Shown here one piece after another: positions 31,076 to 40,443 of a DNA stretch of 56,737 bases. The notes beneath the pieces were generated by a model. It worked only from the letters and a program-made list of their open reading frames with translations, did no database searches and was not told the origin of the DNA. A program made the position numbers and the translations under genes. Within the stretch, counting starts at the first letter, position 1; every line of letters begins with the position of its first letter. This stretch comes from Trebonia sp036276115 (GTDB lineage Bacteria; Actinomycetota; Actinomycetes; Streptosporangiales; Streptosporangiaceae). Location: NCBI GenBank assembly GCA_036276115.1, contig DATBEM010000099.1, positions 1 to 56,737 of the forward strand, in the 5' to 3' direction.

Positions 31076-33490
31076 ATGATCACTAACGCGGCGTACGGGG
31101 TCGATCCCTGGGGCCTGACCGAGGACCACCTTGACCTGGACCTGCTCGCCCAGAGCGAGTCGGTGTTCGCGCTGTCCAACGGGCACCTCGGGCTGCGCGG
31201 CAACCTGGACGAGGGCGAGCCCAACGGCCTGCCCGGGACGTACCTGAACTCGGTCTACGAGGAGCGCCCGCTGCCCTACGCGGAGGCCGGCTACGGCTTC
31301 CCGCAGGTCGGCCAGACGGTCATCAACGTCACCAACGGCAAGGTGATCCGGCTGCTGGTCGACGACGAGCCGTTCGACATCCGCTACGGGACCGTCCACT
31401 CCCACACCCGCACCCTCGACCTGCGGGCCGGCACCCTGACCAGGGACGTGGAGTGGACCTCGCCCGCCGGGCACCGGGTGCGGGTCAACTCCGTGCGGCT
31501 GGTGTCGCTGACCCAGCGGGCGGTCGCGGCGGTCTGCTACACGGTCACGCCCGTCGATGAGGGGCTGCGGCTGGTCCTGCTGTCGGAACTGGTCGCCAAC
31601 GAGGACATGCCCGGCGCCAGCCACGACCCGCGGATGGCCTCGGCCCTCGCGGCGCCGCTGGTCAGCGAAGAGCACATGGCCCGCGACGGGGACCTCCCGC
31701 GGGCGGTCCTGGTGCACGAGACCCGGGCGAGCAAGCTGCGGATGGCGGCCGGGATGATTCACGAGATCTCCGGCCCCGACCGGATGTCGGTGACGACTGA
31801 GTCCTATCCGGACCTGGGCCGCCTGCTGGTCGCGGCCGAGGTCGGCGCGGGCGAGCCGCTGCGCCTGGTGAAGTACCTCGGCTACGGGTGGTCCGCCCAG
31901 CGGTCCCGGCCGGCCCTGGTCGACCAGGTGACCGGGGCGCTGGCGGCGGCCGAGCTGACCGGCTGGGAGGGCCTGCTGGCCGAGCAGCGCCAGTACCTGG
32001 ACGAGTTCTGGTCCGGGGCCGACGTGGAGGTCGACGGGGACGCCGAGATCCAGCAGGCGGTCCGCTTCGGGCTGTTCCACATCCTGCAGGCCGGCGCCCG
32101 GGCCGAGCGCCGCCCGATCCCGGCCAAGGGCCTGACCGGCAGCGGGTACGACGGGCACACGTTCTGGGACACCGAGACGTTCGTGCTGCCGGTGCTGACC
32201 TACACCGCCCCCCGGGCGGCGGCCGACGCGCTGCGCTGGCGGTACCTGGTGATCGACGACGCCCGCGCGATCGCGGCCGAGCTGGGCCTGGCCGGGGCCG
32301 CGTTCCCGTGGCGCACCAGCCGCGGGCAGGAGTCCTCGGGCTACTGGCCCGCCGGGACGGCCGCGTTCCACATCAACGCGGACATCGCCGCCGCCGTCGC
32401 CCGCTACCTCGACGCGGTGCACGACCCGTCGTTCGAGAAGTCGGTCGCCTTGCCGCTGCTGGTGGAGACCGCCCGGCTGTGGCGGTCGCTGGGCCAGCAC
32501 GACGCCTCCGGCGCGTTCCGCATCGAGGGCGTGACCGGGCCGGATGAGTACAGCGCGGTCAAGGACAACAACCTCTACACCAACCTGATGGCCCAGGCGA
32601 ACCTGGTCAACGCGGCTGACCTGGCGGAGAAGCTGCCGCAAGAGGCGCGCGAGCTGGGCGTGACGACCGAGGAGGCGGCCTCCTGGCGGGATGCCGCCGC
32701 CGACATGTTCATCCCCTACGACTCCCGGCTCGGGGTTCACCAGCAGCACGAGGGCTTCACGAACTACGCCCGCTGGGACTTCGAGAGCACCCCCGAGACG
32801 GACTACCCGCTGCTGCTGCACTACCCGTACTTCCAGCTGTACCGCAAGCAGGTCGTCAAGCAGGCCGACGTGGTCCTGGCGATGCAGCTGCGGGGGGACG
32901 CCTTCACCCCCGAGCAGAAGCTGCGCAACTTCGACTACTACGAGGGCATCACCGTCCGCGACTCGTCCCTGTCGGCCTGCACCCAGGCGGTGATGGCGGC
33001 CGAGGTGGGGCACCTGCAGCTGGCCTACGACTACCTGGCCGAGGCCGCGCTGATGGACCTGCAGGACCGCGAGCACAACACCCGCGACGGCCTGCACATC
33101 GCCTCCCTCGCCGGGGCGTGGACGGCCCTGGTGGGCGGGTTCGGCGGGATGCGCTGCACCGGCGAGGGGCTGTCGTTCCGCCCCCAGCTCCCGCCCGGGA
33201 TCTCGGGCCTGTCGTTCCGGCTCCGCTACCGGGACCGGGTCGTGCAGGTATCGGTCCGCGACGGCTCGGCCCAGTACACCCTGAAGTCCGGCGACCCGCT
33301 GACCGTCCGCCACTACGGCGACACGGTCACGGTCGGAACCGAGCCGGTCTCCCTGGACATCCCGTCGGTGCCCCCGCTGCCCGCCCCCTCCCAGCCGGCC
33401 GGCCGGGTACCGCAATCGCGCCGGGACATGTTACTGGCGCTTGAGGCGCCACCCCCGCTCGGACCGCTCGGCGAGGCCGAGGACGGCTAG
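31076..33490 (+). CDS. glycoside hydrolase family 65 disaccharide phosphorylase
   Basis: An 804-residue GH65 enzyme that splits an alpha-linked glucose disaccharide (trehalose, maltose or kojibiose) with phosphate. The N-terminal beta-sandwich is followed by an (alpha/alpha)6 barrel with SGYDGHTFWDTETFVLP, the general acid Glu491 in VTGPDEYS, and LMDLQDREHNTRDGLHIASLAGAW. ATG after GCGAGGA, 79 bases after the phosphomutase gene, so phosphorolysis feeds glucose 6-phosphate. The exact disaccharide cannot be called from sequence. The last 60 bases overlap the 3' end of dprA on the other strand. Confidence 0.92.
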   Translation: MITNAAYGVDPWGLTEDHLDLDLLAQSESVFALSNGHLGLRGNLDEGEPNGLPGTYLNSVYEERPLPYAEAGYGFPQVGQTVINVTNGKVIRLLVDDEPFDIRYGTVHSHTRTLDLRAGTLTRDVEWTSPAGHRVRVNSVRLVSLTQRAVAAVCYTVTPVDEGLRLVLLSELVANEDMPGASHDPRMASALAAPLVSEEHMARDGDLPRAVLVHETRASKLRMAAGMIHEISGPDRMSVTTESYPDLGRLLVAAEVGAGEPLRLVKYLGYGWSAQRSRPALVDQVTGALAAAELTGWEGLLAEQRQYLDEFWSGADVEVDGDAEIQQAVRFGLFHILQAGARAERRPIPAKGLTGSGYDGHTFWDTETFVLPVLTYTAPRAAADALRWRYLVIDDARAIAAELGLAGAAFPWRTSRGQESSGYWPAGTAAFHINADIAAAVARYLDAVHDPSFEKSVALPLLVETARLWRSLGQHDASGAFRIEGVTGPDEYSAVKDNNLYTNLMAQANLVNAADLAEKLPQEARELGVTTEEAASWRDAAADMFIPYDSRLGVHQQHEGFTNYARWDFESTPETDYPLLLHYPYFQLYRKQVVKQADVVLAMQLRGDAFTPEQKLRNFDYYEGITVRDSSLSACTQAVMAAEVGHLQLAYDYLAEAALMDLQDREHNTRDGLHIASLAGAWTALVGGFGGMRCTGEGLSFRPQLPPGISGLSFRLRYRDRVVQVSVRDGSAQYTLKSGDPLTVRHYGDTVTVGTEPVSLDIPSVPPLPAPSQPAGRVPQSRRDMLLALEAPPPLGPLGEAEDG

Positions 33491-34909
33491 AACGGCCAGC
33501 TTCCCGAGGACGACCTTGGGCTCCAGCCCGGCCTTGACCGCGATGTCGCCCGTCGGCAGGCCGCCACCCCGGGACGGCAGCGCGTCGAGCACGGTGGCGG
33601 CCGCCGGGTCGAGCTCGTCGCGGGCCCCGGGCGCCCCGGAAGCCGTGGCCGTGGCCGCGTCCGGCCGAGGCGGGCGGGCGGGCAGGAAGCTGAGGTGCTC
33701 GGTGATGTCCTCGGTCCGGGTGACCAGGACGCCGCCCCAGTCCCGCAGGATGAGGTGGCAGCCGGCGGACAGGTCGGAGGTCACCGGACCGGGCACCGCC
33801 ATCAGCGGGCGCGCCAGGTCGCGCGCGTGCCGGGCGGTGTTGAGCGCCCCGCTCCGGCGGCCCGCCTCGACTACCACGGTTCCGCTGGTCAGCGCGGCGA
33901 TGACGCGGTTCCTGACGAGGAACCGCACGCGCGCCGGGTTCCGGCCGGGCGGCCACTCGCTGATGACTGCCCCGGTAGCGGCGATGCGGTCGAGCAGTTC
34001 CGCGTGGCCGGCCGGGTAGTAGCGGTCCGGCCCGCAGGCCAGGACCGCGACCGTGGTCCCACCGGAGGCAAGCGCCCCGCGATGGGCGTGCCCGTCGATC
34101 CCGTAGGCGCCGCCGGAAACCACCGTCCAGCCGCCGGCCGCCAGGGACGCGGCGATGTCGGCCGCCACGTAGGTGCCGTAGGCGGTGGCGGCCCGCGAGC
34201 CAACGATCCCCACCGAGTGCTCGCACGCCGCCGCGAGGTCGGCCGTCGCGCCCCGTACCCACAGCGCGTAGGGCTCGTCGCGCCCTAGGCTCGCCAGCCC
34301 CAGCGGCCACTGGGGGTCGCCCGGGCACAAGAGCGTGATGCCCTGTTCCCGGTACCGCAGCAGGTCCTCGGCCCGGGGAACCTCACCGAGGCGCAGCCGC
34401 CACCGCTCCATGGCCCGCATCGCCGCCTGGCCCAGGCGGCCGGCGGGCCGGCCGCCTCCCGCGCGCCCGGCGGCGCCGGGACTGCGACCACTCGCGTCCT
34501 GCGGCCCGGCTCCGCCGGTACCGGGACTGCCGCAGCCGGGGCAGCGAAGGCCGAAGGCAACCCCGTCCACCTGGCCGCGACCTGGCCCGAGTTCCAGGGG
34601 ACCGGCGCGCTCCTGCCCCTTGGCGCCCCGAGGGCCGCACTCCCGCCCGTCCGCACTGACGCGATCGCCCAGCGTCAGCTGCTCCCCGAGCGGCCGGCCG
34701 CAAAGACAGCAGCCGTGGCTGTACCGGCCCGGCGCGGCCGGGAACCGGCCCGCCTCGATGGCCGCCAGCGCGCGGGGAGCGCCGACCTGGCCGACCAGCG
34801 TGGCGAGCCACGGGTCGCCCGGCTCGACCAGGTAGGTCAGGGCCGCCCGGGCGATACGGTCCTCGCCCGCGTAATCATCGTCTCCCTGTTCGTCGCCGAC
34901 ATCGGTCAT
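33431..34909 (-). CDS. dprA: DNA-processing protein DprA with a Cys-rich insertion
   Basis: DprA protects incoming single-stranded DNA and loads RecA during transformation. The start is ATG at 34909, after the comM stop; the frame further upstream is comM shadow. The Rossmann core is complete: VGIVGSRAATAYG, VVSGGAYGIDGHAHRGAL, ACGPDRYYPAGHAELL, RFLVRNRVIAAL and a C-terminal winged helix. The 492-residue protein is ~100 longer than usual through an insertion at residues ~58-160 containing C67, C68, C70, C91, C123 and C126 (HGCCLC ... RCPGCGSPG), which resembles a zinc-ribbon pair. Gene order yraN-comM-dprA with 1-2 base gaps. Confidence 0.88.
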   Translation of the reverse strand: MTDVGDEQGDDDYAGEDRIARAALTYLVEPGDPWLATLVGQVGAPRALAAIEAGRFPAAPGRYSHGCCLCGRPLGEQLTLGDRVSADGRECGPRGAKGQERAGPLELGPGRGQVDGVAFGLRCPGCGSPGTGGAGPQDASGRSPGAAGRAGGGRPAGRLGQAAMRAMERWRLRLGEVPRAEDLLRYREQGITLLCPGDPQWPLGLASLGRDEPYALWVRGATADLAAACEHSVGIVGSRAATAYGTYVAADIAASLAAGGWTVVSGGAYGIDGHAHRGALASGGTTVAVLACGPDRYYPAGHAELLDRIAATGAVISEWPPGRNPARVRFLVRNRVIAALTSGTVVVEAGRRSGALNTARHARDLARPLMAVPGPVTSDLSAGCHLILRDWGGVLVTRTEDITEHLSFLPARPPRPDAATATASGAPGARDELDPAAATVLDALPSRGGGLPTGDIAVKAGLEPKVVLGKLAVLAVLGLAERSERGWRLKRQ

Positions 34910-34911
34910 CG

Positions 34912-36486
34912 TCACGCCCCCAGCCACATGCCGAGGGCCTCGTGGACGTTGGCGGCCACTGGCCGGGGCCGGTCCTCCAGGTCGGCGATGGTCCACGCGA
35001 CCCGGATGATCTTGTCGGCGCCCCGCGCGCTGACCTGGCCGATCTTCATGGCGTGATCGAGGACGGCGAGCGCCTTCGGCTCCAGGAAGAAGGACTTGCG
35101 CAGCTCCGCGCCGGGGATCTCGGCGTTCACCCGCCACGGGGTGCCGCGCAGCCGCCCGGCGGCCCGCTCCCGGGCCAGCGCCACCCGCCGGGCGACCACC
35201 TCGCTGGTCTCGGCGGTGCCGTGCCCGTGCAGCATCTCGGTGCGGCTGACCGGGCTCAGCCGGACCTTCACGTCCACCCGGTCCAGCAGCGGGCCCGACA
35301 GCCGCCCGAGGTACCGGCGCCGGGTCGCGGGGCTGCACTCGCACCCCTCCCTGCCGCTGTCGGCCTTCGCGCACGGGCACGGGTTGGCCGCCAGGACCAG
35401 GGCGAACCGGGCCGGGAAGCGGGTGATCATCGCCTGCCGGGCGATAAGCACCTCCCCGGCCTCCAGGGGCTGGCGCAGCGCGTCGAGAACGTCTCGGTGG
35501 AACTCCGGCGCCTCGTCCAGGAACAACACTCCCTTGTGCGCGATCGAGGCGGCCCCCGGGCGGATCGTGCCATGACTGCCGCCGCCGACGATGGCGGGCA
35601 TGCTCGCGGTATGGTGCGGCGCGCAGAACGGCGGCTCGGTGATCAGCCCGCTGCCGGGCGGCAGCACCCCGGCGACCGAGTGGATCGAGGTGACCTCCAG
35701 GGCGGCCGCCGGCTCCAGCCGGGGCATGATGGTCGGCATCCGCTCGGCCAGCATCGTCTTGCCCGCGCCGGGTGGCCCTAGCAGCGACAGGTTGTGGCCG
35801 CCGGCCGCGCAGACCTCCACCGCCCGCCGCGCCTCGTACTGCCCCAGCACCTCCGACAGGTCCCGCCGGCGGCGCGGGGCCGCCAGCACCCCGGCGGTCG
35901 CGCCGCTGGCGCGCGGGACCGGGGCCGCCTGCGGCTCCGGGCCGCCGCGGAGCCACAGCGTGACATCCAGCAGGCGGTCAGCCGACACTACCCGCACGCC
36001 CGGTACGAGGGCCGCCTCCTCCTGGTTACCGGGAGCCACGACAACGAGGTCCTTGCCCGCCCCGGCGGCGGTGACCACCGCCGGGAGCACCCCCGGGACC
36101 GCCCGCAGCCGCCCGTCGAGGCCGAGCTCGGCGATGAACGCGGCCTCGTGCGGCACCTTCATCGGCGGCGCCTTCGATCCCGGCTCGCCTGGATCGGGCG
36201 CCTCGCCCCAGGCGGCGAGAATGGCGATCGCGATAGCCAGATCAAAGCCTGATCCGGATTTCGGCAGGCTGGCCGGCGACAGGCCGACGGTGATCTTCCG
36301 GCCCGGCCAGTCCAGCTTGCTGTTCACCATCGCCGCTCGCACCCGGTCGCGGGCCTCCCGCACGGCGGCGTCCGGCAGCCCCACCAGGATCGTCGCCGGC
36401 AGGCCGCCGCCCAGGTGCGCCTCCACCTCGACGAGGTGCCCGATGACGCCCATCAGCGCGACCGCGAATGTCCGGGCCAGCCCCAT
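34912..36486 (-). CDS. comM: YifB family Mg chelatase-like AAA ATPase (ComM)
   Basis: A 524-residue AAA+ protein of the ComM/YifB family. In Vibrio, ComM is a helicase promoting branch migration during integration of transforming DNA. The N-terminal S5-fold Lon-like domain (GLPDAAVREARDRVRAA, ITVGLSPA) precedes Walker A GPPGAGKT (237-244), Walker B VLFLDEAPEF and a Cys cluster (NPCPC ... GCEC) typical of the family. Start ATG at 36486, one base after the yraN stop; stop two bases before dprA, so the three form one operon. Confidence 0.93.
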   Translation of the reverse strand: MGLARTFAVALMGVIGHLVEVEAHLGGGLPATILVGLPDAAVREARDRVRAAMVNSKLDWPGRKITVGLSPASLPKSGSGFDLAIAIAILAAWGEAPDPGEPGSKAPPMKVPHEAAFIAELGLDGRLRAVPGVLPAVVTAAGAGKDLVVVAPGNQEEAALVPGVRVVSADRLLDVTLWLRGGPEPQAAPVPRASGATAGVLAAPRRRRDLSEVLGQYEARRAVEVCAAGGHNLSLLGPPGAGKTMLAERMPTIMPRLEPAAALEVTSIHSVAGVLPPGSGLITEPPFCAPHHTASMPAIVGGGSHGTIRPGAASIAHKGVLFLDEAPEFHRDVLDALRQPLEAGEVLIARQAMITRFPARFALVLAANPCPCAKADSGREGCECSPATRRRYLGRLSGPLLDRVDVKVRLSPVSRTEMLHGHGTAETSEVVARRVALARERAAGRLRGTPWRVNAEIPGAELRKSFFLEPKALAVLDHAMKIGQVSARGADKIIRVAWTIADLEDRPRPVAANVHEALGMWLGA

Positions 36487-36487
36487 G

Positions 36488-36844
36488 TCAGCCCACTCCC
36501 CGGACGTGCTCGATGGTGAAGCCGCCCGCCCCGTCCTGGACCAGGCCCAGGACGTCGACCCGGATCTCCCGGAACAAGATGCCGTGGGCGTTCAGCCACG
36601 CGACCGCGAGCCTGCGCAGCCGCTGCCGCTTCAGCCGCCCGACGGCCTCCAGCGGCGTCCCGAACCCCGTCCCGGACCGGGTCTTGACCTCGCACACGAC
36701 GAACACGTGGCGCTCGACCGCCACGATGTCGAGCTCCCCCCCGGCGCACCGCCAGTTCCGGTCGAGTACCCGGAACCCCTGGTCACGCAGGTAGCCGACG
36801 GCCGCCTGCTCACCTTCGCGGCCGAGCACGTCCTTGGCCCTCAT
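36488..36844 (-). CDS. yraN: UPF0102 family YraN protein
   Basis: A 118-residue predicted endonuclease-fold protein of the UPF0102 family. ATG at 36844 follows GGAGGTGATGG and gives MRAKDVLGREGEQAAVGYLR; upstream codons are not needed. The nuclease-like motif GELDIVAVERHVFVVCEVKTR (D and ExK residues) is visible. Actinobacterial genomes usually place it next to comM and dprA, as here where it leads the operon. Its substrate is unknown; the neighbourhood suggests DNA recombination. Confidence 0.9.
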   Translation of the reverse strand: MRAKDVLGREGEQAAVGYLRDQGFRVLDRNWRCAGGELDIVAVERHVFVVCEVKTRSGTGFGTPLEAVGRLKRQRLRRLAVAWLNAHGILFREIRVDVLGLVQDGAGGFTIEHVRGVG

Positions 36845-37077
36845 GCCATCACCTCCGGGATCGACAATGGCTCCGCGAGGCGATGGGGCGCCAGCGGCGT
36901 CTCCCGCCTGTGGATAATCATTAAAGGGATGGCAAACCTGTGGACGCCGCAGCCCGAATGTCACACCCTCCTGGTTAAATGCGGCGCCTCAGGCCGGCCC
37001 AGGGCCGCGGCTACCATCATCTGGAATATTCGGCCGAGCGTTGGTGCCGGCCCGGGTGCCTGGGGCACACTGGGCGC

Positions 37078-38205
37078 ATGGCTAGGCGAAGGGCGCGTTC
37101 GGGGGGAACGACCGAGCCGGGACCCGGCAGGCCGCGCCGCACGGCGGACCCGGGCGCCGGCCCGCCGCGGGGCACCCGCTGGCAAACGGCCGCCCGGACC
37201 GCGGCCCCAGCCGGGGCGCCCGCCCCGCCGGAGGAAGTGCTGCCCGCCCGCCTGGCGGCGGCGCTGGCCGAGTTCCGGCAGCACATCGAGGCCGAGCGGG
37301 CGCTGTCGGGCCACACGGTGCGCGCTTACCTGGGCGACATTCAGTACCTGCTTGAGCATGCCGCCCGCAGCGGAATCGGTGACCCGGCCGGGATCGACGC
37401 GGACCTGCTGCGGGGGTGGCTGGCCGCCCAGCACGAGTCAGGGGCGGCCCGCGCGACCCTCGCCCGGCGGGGGGCCGCCGCCCGGACGTTCACCGCCTTC
37501 GCCTGCCGGCAGGGCTGGCTCGACAGCGACCCGGGCCCGCAGCTGGGCACCCCGAAGGCCCGGCGGACCCTGCCCCGGGTGCTGGCCCGCGAGGAGATGA
37601 CCTCGGTCCTGGCGTCCTGCGAGGAGCGGGCGGCGATGGAGCTGGCCTCGGGGCGGCGCGAGGCCGGGGCGATCGCCCTGCGCGACGTGGCCGTCATCGA
37701 ATTGCTGTACGCGTCGGCGATCCGGGTCAGTGAGCTGTGCGGCCTGGACGAGGGCGCGCTGGACGCCGAGCGGCGGACCATCCGGGTGCTCGGCAAGGGC
37801 AGCAAGGAGCGCGTCGTCCCGGTCGGCCTGCCCGCCGCCCGGGCGCTGGCCCGCTGGGAGCAAGCGGGCCGCCCGGTGCTCGCGGGCGAGCGCAGCGGGA
37901 CGGCGTTGTTCCTCGGCGCCCGCGGCGCCCGGATCGATCCCCGGACCGCCCGCCGGATCGTCCACGAGCGCCTGCTGGAAGCCGGGCGGGCCGCCCCCGG
38001 CGCCGACCCGGACCAGGCTGGGCCGGACGCGGGCCCGCACGCGATCCGCCACACGGCCGCCACGCACCTGCTCGAAGGGGGCGCGGACCTGCGCAGCGTC
38101 CAGGAGATCCTCGGCCACGCCTCGCCCGCGACCACCCAGATCTACACGCACGTGTCGGCCGAGCGCCTCAAGGCGAGCTACCGGCAGGCCCATCCCCGGG
38201 CCTGA
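37078..38205 (+). CDS. xerC: tyrosine recombinase XerC
   Basis: A 375-residue site-specific tyrosine recombinase, of the XerC type that resolves chromosome dimers with XerD at dif. After an ~55-residue basic/Ala-rich leader, the SAM-like core-binding domain and the catalytic domain show the full set: R216 (SAIRVSELCGL), K240 (GKGSKERVVP), H321 and R324 (PHAIRHTAATHL), H347 (LGHASPATTQ) and Tyr356 (IYTH). ATG start. In many actinobacteria a xerC gene lies between dprA and rpsB, as here, which supports a housekeeping role rather than an integrase. No attachment site seen nearby. Confidence 0.87.
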   Translation: MARRRARSGGTTEPGPGRPRRTADPGAGPPRGTRWQTAARTAAPAGAPAPPEEVLPARLAAALAEFRQHIEAERALSGHTVRAYLGDIQYLLEHAARSGIGDPAGIDADLLRGWLAAQHESGAARATLARRGAAARTFTAFACRQGWLDSDPGPQLGTPKARRTLPRVLAREEMTSVLASCEERAAMELASGRREAGAIALRDVAVIELLYASAIRVSELCGLDEGALDAERRTIRVLGKGSKERVVPVGLPAARALARWEQAGRPVLAGERSGTALFLGARGARIDPRTARRIVHERLLEAGRAAPGADPDQAGPDAGPHAIRHTAATHLLEGGADLRSVQEILGHASPATTQIYTHVSAERLKASYRQAHPRA

Positions 38206-38475
38206 TCGCGCGGCCACCGGCGTTTTCAAGTACCCTTGATACGGATCACCTCATAATCGCGTCCCCTGCGGCGTGGGCGGTGGTCTCAATTCGCGTGTCC
38301 GTAGGACGCCAGGATCGCCGCGGCGAGCAGCCAAGGCGAGGCGGGGCGCACCACTCGGTCCGGCAGCCAGCTCGGCTGGCCGGCATGGTGCGTGATTCAC
38401 GGGCACCAGGACAAACCGAGCCGCGCGCTGGCCGGGCCCCGAGCCCGCGGCGCGCACGAAGGAAGGACCGCAGAC

Positions 38476-39561
38476 GTGGCCCCGGTCGTAACGATGAAGC
38501 AGCTCCTGGAGAGCGGCGTCCACTTCGGGCACCAGACCCGGCGGTGGAACCCCAAGATGAAGCGTTACATCTTCACCGAGCGTAACGGCATCTACATCAT
38601 CGACCTGCAGCAGTCGCTGGACTACATCGACCGCGCGTATGAGTTCATCCGGGAGACGGTCGCCCACGGCGGCACGATCCTCTACGTCGGCACGAAGAAG
38701 CAGGCCCAGGAGGCGATCGCCGAGCAGGCGCGCCGGGTGGGCATGCCGTTCGTGAACCAGCGCTGGCTGGGTGGCATGCTGACGAACTTCTCGACCGTCT
38801 TCAAGCGCCTGCAGCGGCTCAAGGAGCTCGAGGAGATGGACTTCAACGACGTCGCCGGCTCCGGCATGACGAAGAAGGAGCTCCTCCAGCTCAAGCGGGA
38901 GAAGGATAAGCTCGACAAGACCCTCGGCGGCATCCGTGACATGGCCCGGGTGCCGAGCGCGATCTGGGTGGTCGACACCAAGAAGGAGCACATCGCGGTC
39001 AGCGAGGCGCGCAAGCTGGGCATCCCGGTCGTCGCCATCCTCGACACCAACTGCGATCCCGACGAGGTCACCTACCCGATCCCGGGCAACGACGACGCGA
39101 TCCGCAGCGTGGCCCTGCTGACCCGGGTGGTCGCGGACGCCGTCGCCGACGGCCTGATCTCCCGCGCGGGCGCCTCCGAGACCGACACCAAGCCCGGTGA
39201 CGACCAGTTCACCAGCGTCGAGGAGCCGCTGGCGGAGTGGGAGCGCGAACTGCTCGAGGGCGCCGGCACCACCGCCGTGACCACGCCGGCCGATGCGGCT
39301 GACACCCTCGCCGAGGCTCCCGTCGAGCCGGTGGAGCCGGCCGTGGCCGAGGCCATCGCCGAGTCGGCTGAGGCTCCGGCCGAGTCGGCCGAGGCTCCGG
39401 CCGAGTCGGCTGAGGCGCCCGCCGCCGAGGCGGCGCCGGAGCAGGCCCCGGTGGCCGAGGCCACCGAGGAGGCTCCGGCTGAGGACGCTCCGGCTGAGGA
39501 CGCTCCGGCCGAGGACGCCGCCGCCGACACGGCCGAGACCGCTGGCAGCGACGAAGCCTGA
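38476..39561 (+). CDS. rpsB: 30S ribosomal protein S2
   Basis: A 361-residue S2. GTG at 38476, after AAGGAAG, gives MAPVVTMKQLLESGVHFGHQ; further motifs are NPKMKRYIFTERNGIYIIDL, QRWLGGMLTNF and IPVVAILDTNCDPD. The globular core ends near residue 245. The last ~100 residues are an acidic Ala/Glu/Pro tail built of three 21-bp repeats (ESAEAPA) and three 15-bp repeats (PAEDA), much longer than in most S2 proteins. Starts the rpsB-tsf operon. Confidence 0.95.
   Translation: MAPVVTMKQLLESGVHFGHQTRRWNPKMKRYIFTERNGIYIIDLQQSLDYIDRAYEFIRETVAHGGTILYVGTKKQAQEAIAEQARRVGMPFVNQRWLGGMLTNFSTVFKRLQRLKELEEMDFNDVAGSGMTKKELLQLKREKDKLDKTLGGIRDMARVPSAIWVVDTKKEHIAVSEARKLGIPVVAILDTNCDPDEVTYPIPGNDDAIRSVALLTRVVADAVADGLISRAGASETDTKPGDDQFTSVEEPLAEWERELLEGAGTTAVTTPADAADTLAEAPVEPVEPAVAEAIAESAEAPAESAEAPAESAEAPAAEAAPEQAPVAEATEEAPAEDAPAEDAPAEDAAADTAETAGSDEA
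39361..39423 (+). repeat. 21-bp tandem repeats inside rpsB
   Basis: Three near-identical 21-bp units (39361, 39382, 39403) each encode ESAEAPA; a second set of 15-bp units encoding PAEDA follows at about 39477-39521. In frame, within the C-terminal tail of S2. Confidence 0.85.
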
Positions 39562-39593
39562 CGAGCCAGAACAAGATCTAGGGGACGACAGAA

Positions 39594-40430
39594 ATGGCGA
39601 ATGTAAGCGCTGCTGACGTGAAGCGGCTGCGCGACCTGTCCGGCGCCGGAATGCTCGACTGCAAGAACGCCCTCACTGAGTCCGGCGGCGACTTCGACGC
39701 CGCCGTCGAGATCCTGCGCCTCAAGGGCGTCAAGGACGTGGGCAAGCGGGCCACCCGCACCGCGGCCAACGGCCTGGTGGCGGCCGAGCTCGACGGCACC
39801 GCGGTCGGCGTGCTGGTCGAGGTGAACTGCGAGACCGACTTCGTCGCGAAGAACGAGAACTTCCAGGCCCTGGCGGCCAAGATCACGAAGGTCGCCCTGG
39901 CCAGCAAGGTCGGCGACCGGCTGGCGCTGCTGGCGGCCGCGGGCGAGGACGGCAAGAGCGTCGAGCAGCTCATCGAGGAGGCCAGCGCCTCCATCAAGGA
40001 GAAGCTGGAGCTCGGCCGGTTCGCCCGCCTTGAGGGCGGCTACGTGCTCAGCTACCTGCACAAGTCCGACCGCGACCTGCCCCCCACCCTCGGCGTCCTC
40101 GTCCAGCTGGACAAGGAGAGCGAGGACATCGCCAAGGACCTGTCCCAGCAGATCGCGGCCATGCGCCCGCAGTACACCAAGCGGGATGACGTTCCGGCCG
40201 AGGTCGTGGAGAAGGAGCGGCGGATCTTCGAGCAGATCACCCGCGACGAGGGCAAGCCCGAGCAGGCGGTGCCGAAGATCGTCGAGGGCCGGGTCGGCGG
40301 GTTCTACAAGGAAGTCGTGCTCACCGAGCAGGCCTTCGTGAAGGACAGCAAGCAGACCATCGCCGCGATCTTGAAGGCCGGCGGCGTCGATGTCCTCGGC
40401 TTCGCCCGCCTCCAGGTCGGCCAGGCCTGA
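39594..40430 (+). CDS. tsf: elongation factor Ts
   Basis: Nucleotide-exchange factor that recycles EF-Tu. The 278-residue protein has the N-terminal UBA-like domain (DVKRLRDLSGAGMLDCKNAL), EILRLKGVKDVGKRATR, the signature CETDFVAKNENF, and a C-terminal domain ending TIAAILKAGGVDVLGFARLQVG. ATG after AGGGGACGA, 32 bases after rpsB, one operon. A strong terminator follows directly, where pyrH would normally begin. Confidence 0.96.
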   Translation: MANVSAADVKRLRDLSGAGMLDCKNALTESGGDFDAAVEILRLKGVKDVGKRATRTAANGLVAAELDGTAVGVLVEVNCETDFVAKNENFQALAAKITKVALASKVGDRLALLAAAGEDGKSVEQLIEEASASIKEKLELGRFARLEGGYVLSYLHKSDRDLPPTLGVLVQLDKESEDIAKDLSQQIAAMRPQYTKRDDVPAEVVEKERRIFEQITRDEGKPEQAVPKIVEGRVGGFYKEVVLTEQAFVKDSKQTIAAILKAGGVDVLGFARLQVGQA

Positions 40431-40443
40431 CCCGGTAGGTCAT

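Noticed and set aside
31058..33415. 785-codon open frame antisense to the GH65 gene
   Set aside because: Covers a gene with clear GH65 motifs; no recognisable protein features of its own.
33431..35956. 841-codon minus-strand frame ending as DprA
   Set aside because: The first ~349 codons are the shadow of comM in another frame; the true dprA start is the ATG at 34909.
37078..38205. Phage or element integrase
   Set aside because: Position between the dprA module and rpsB and the XerC-like spacing of catalytic residues favour the chromosomal recombinase; no phage genes nearby.
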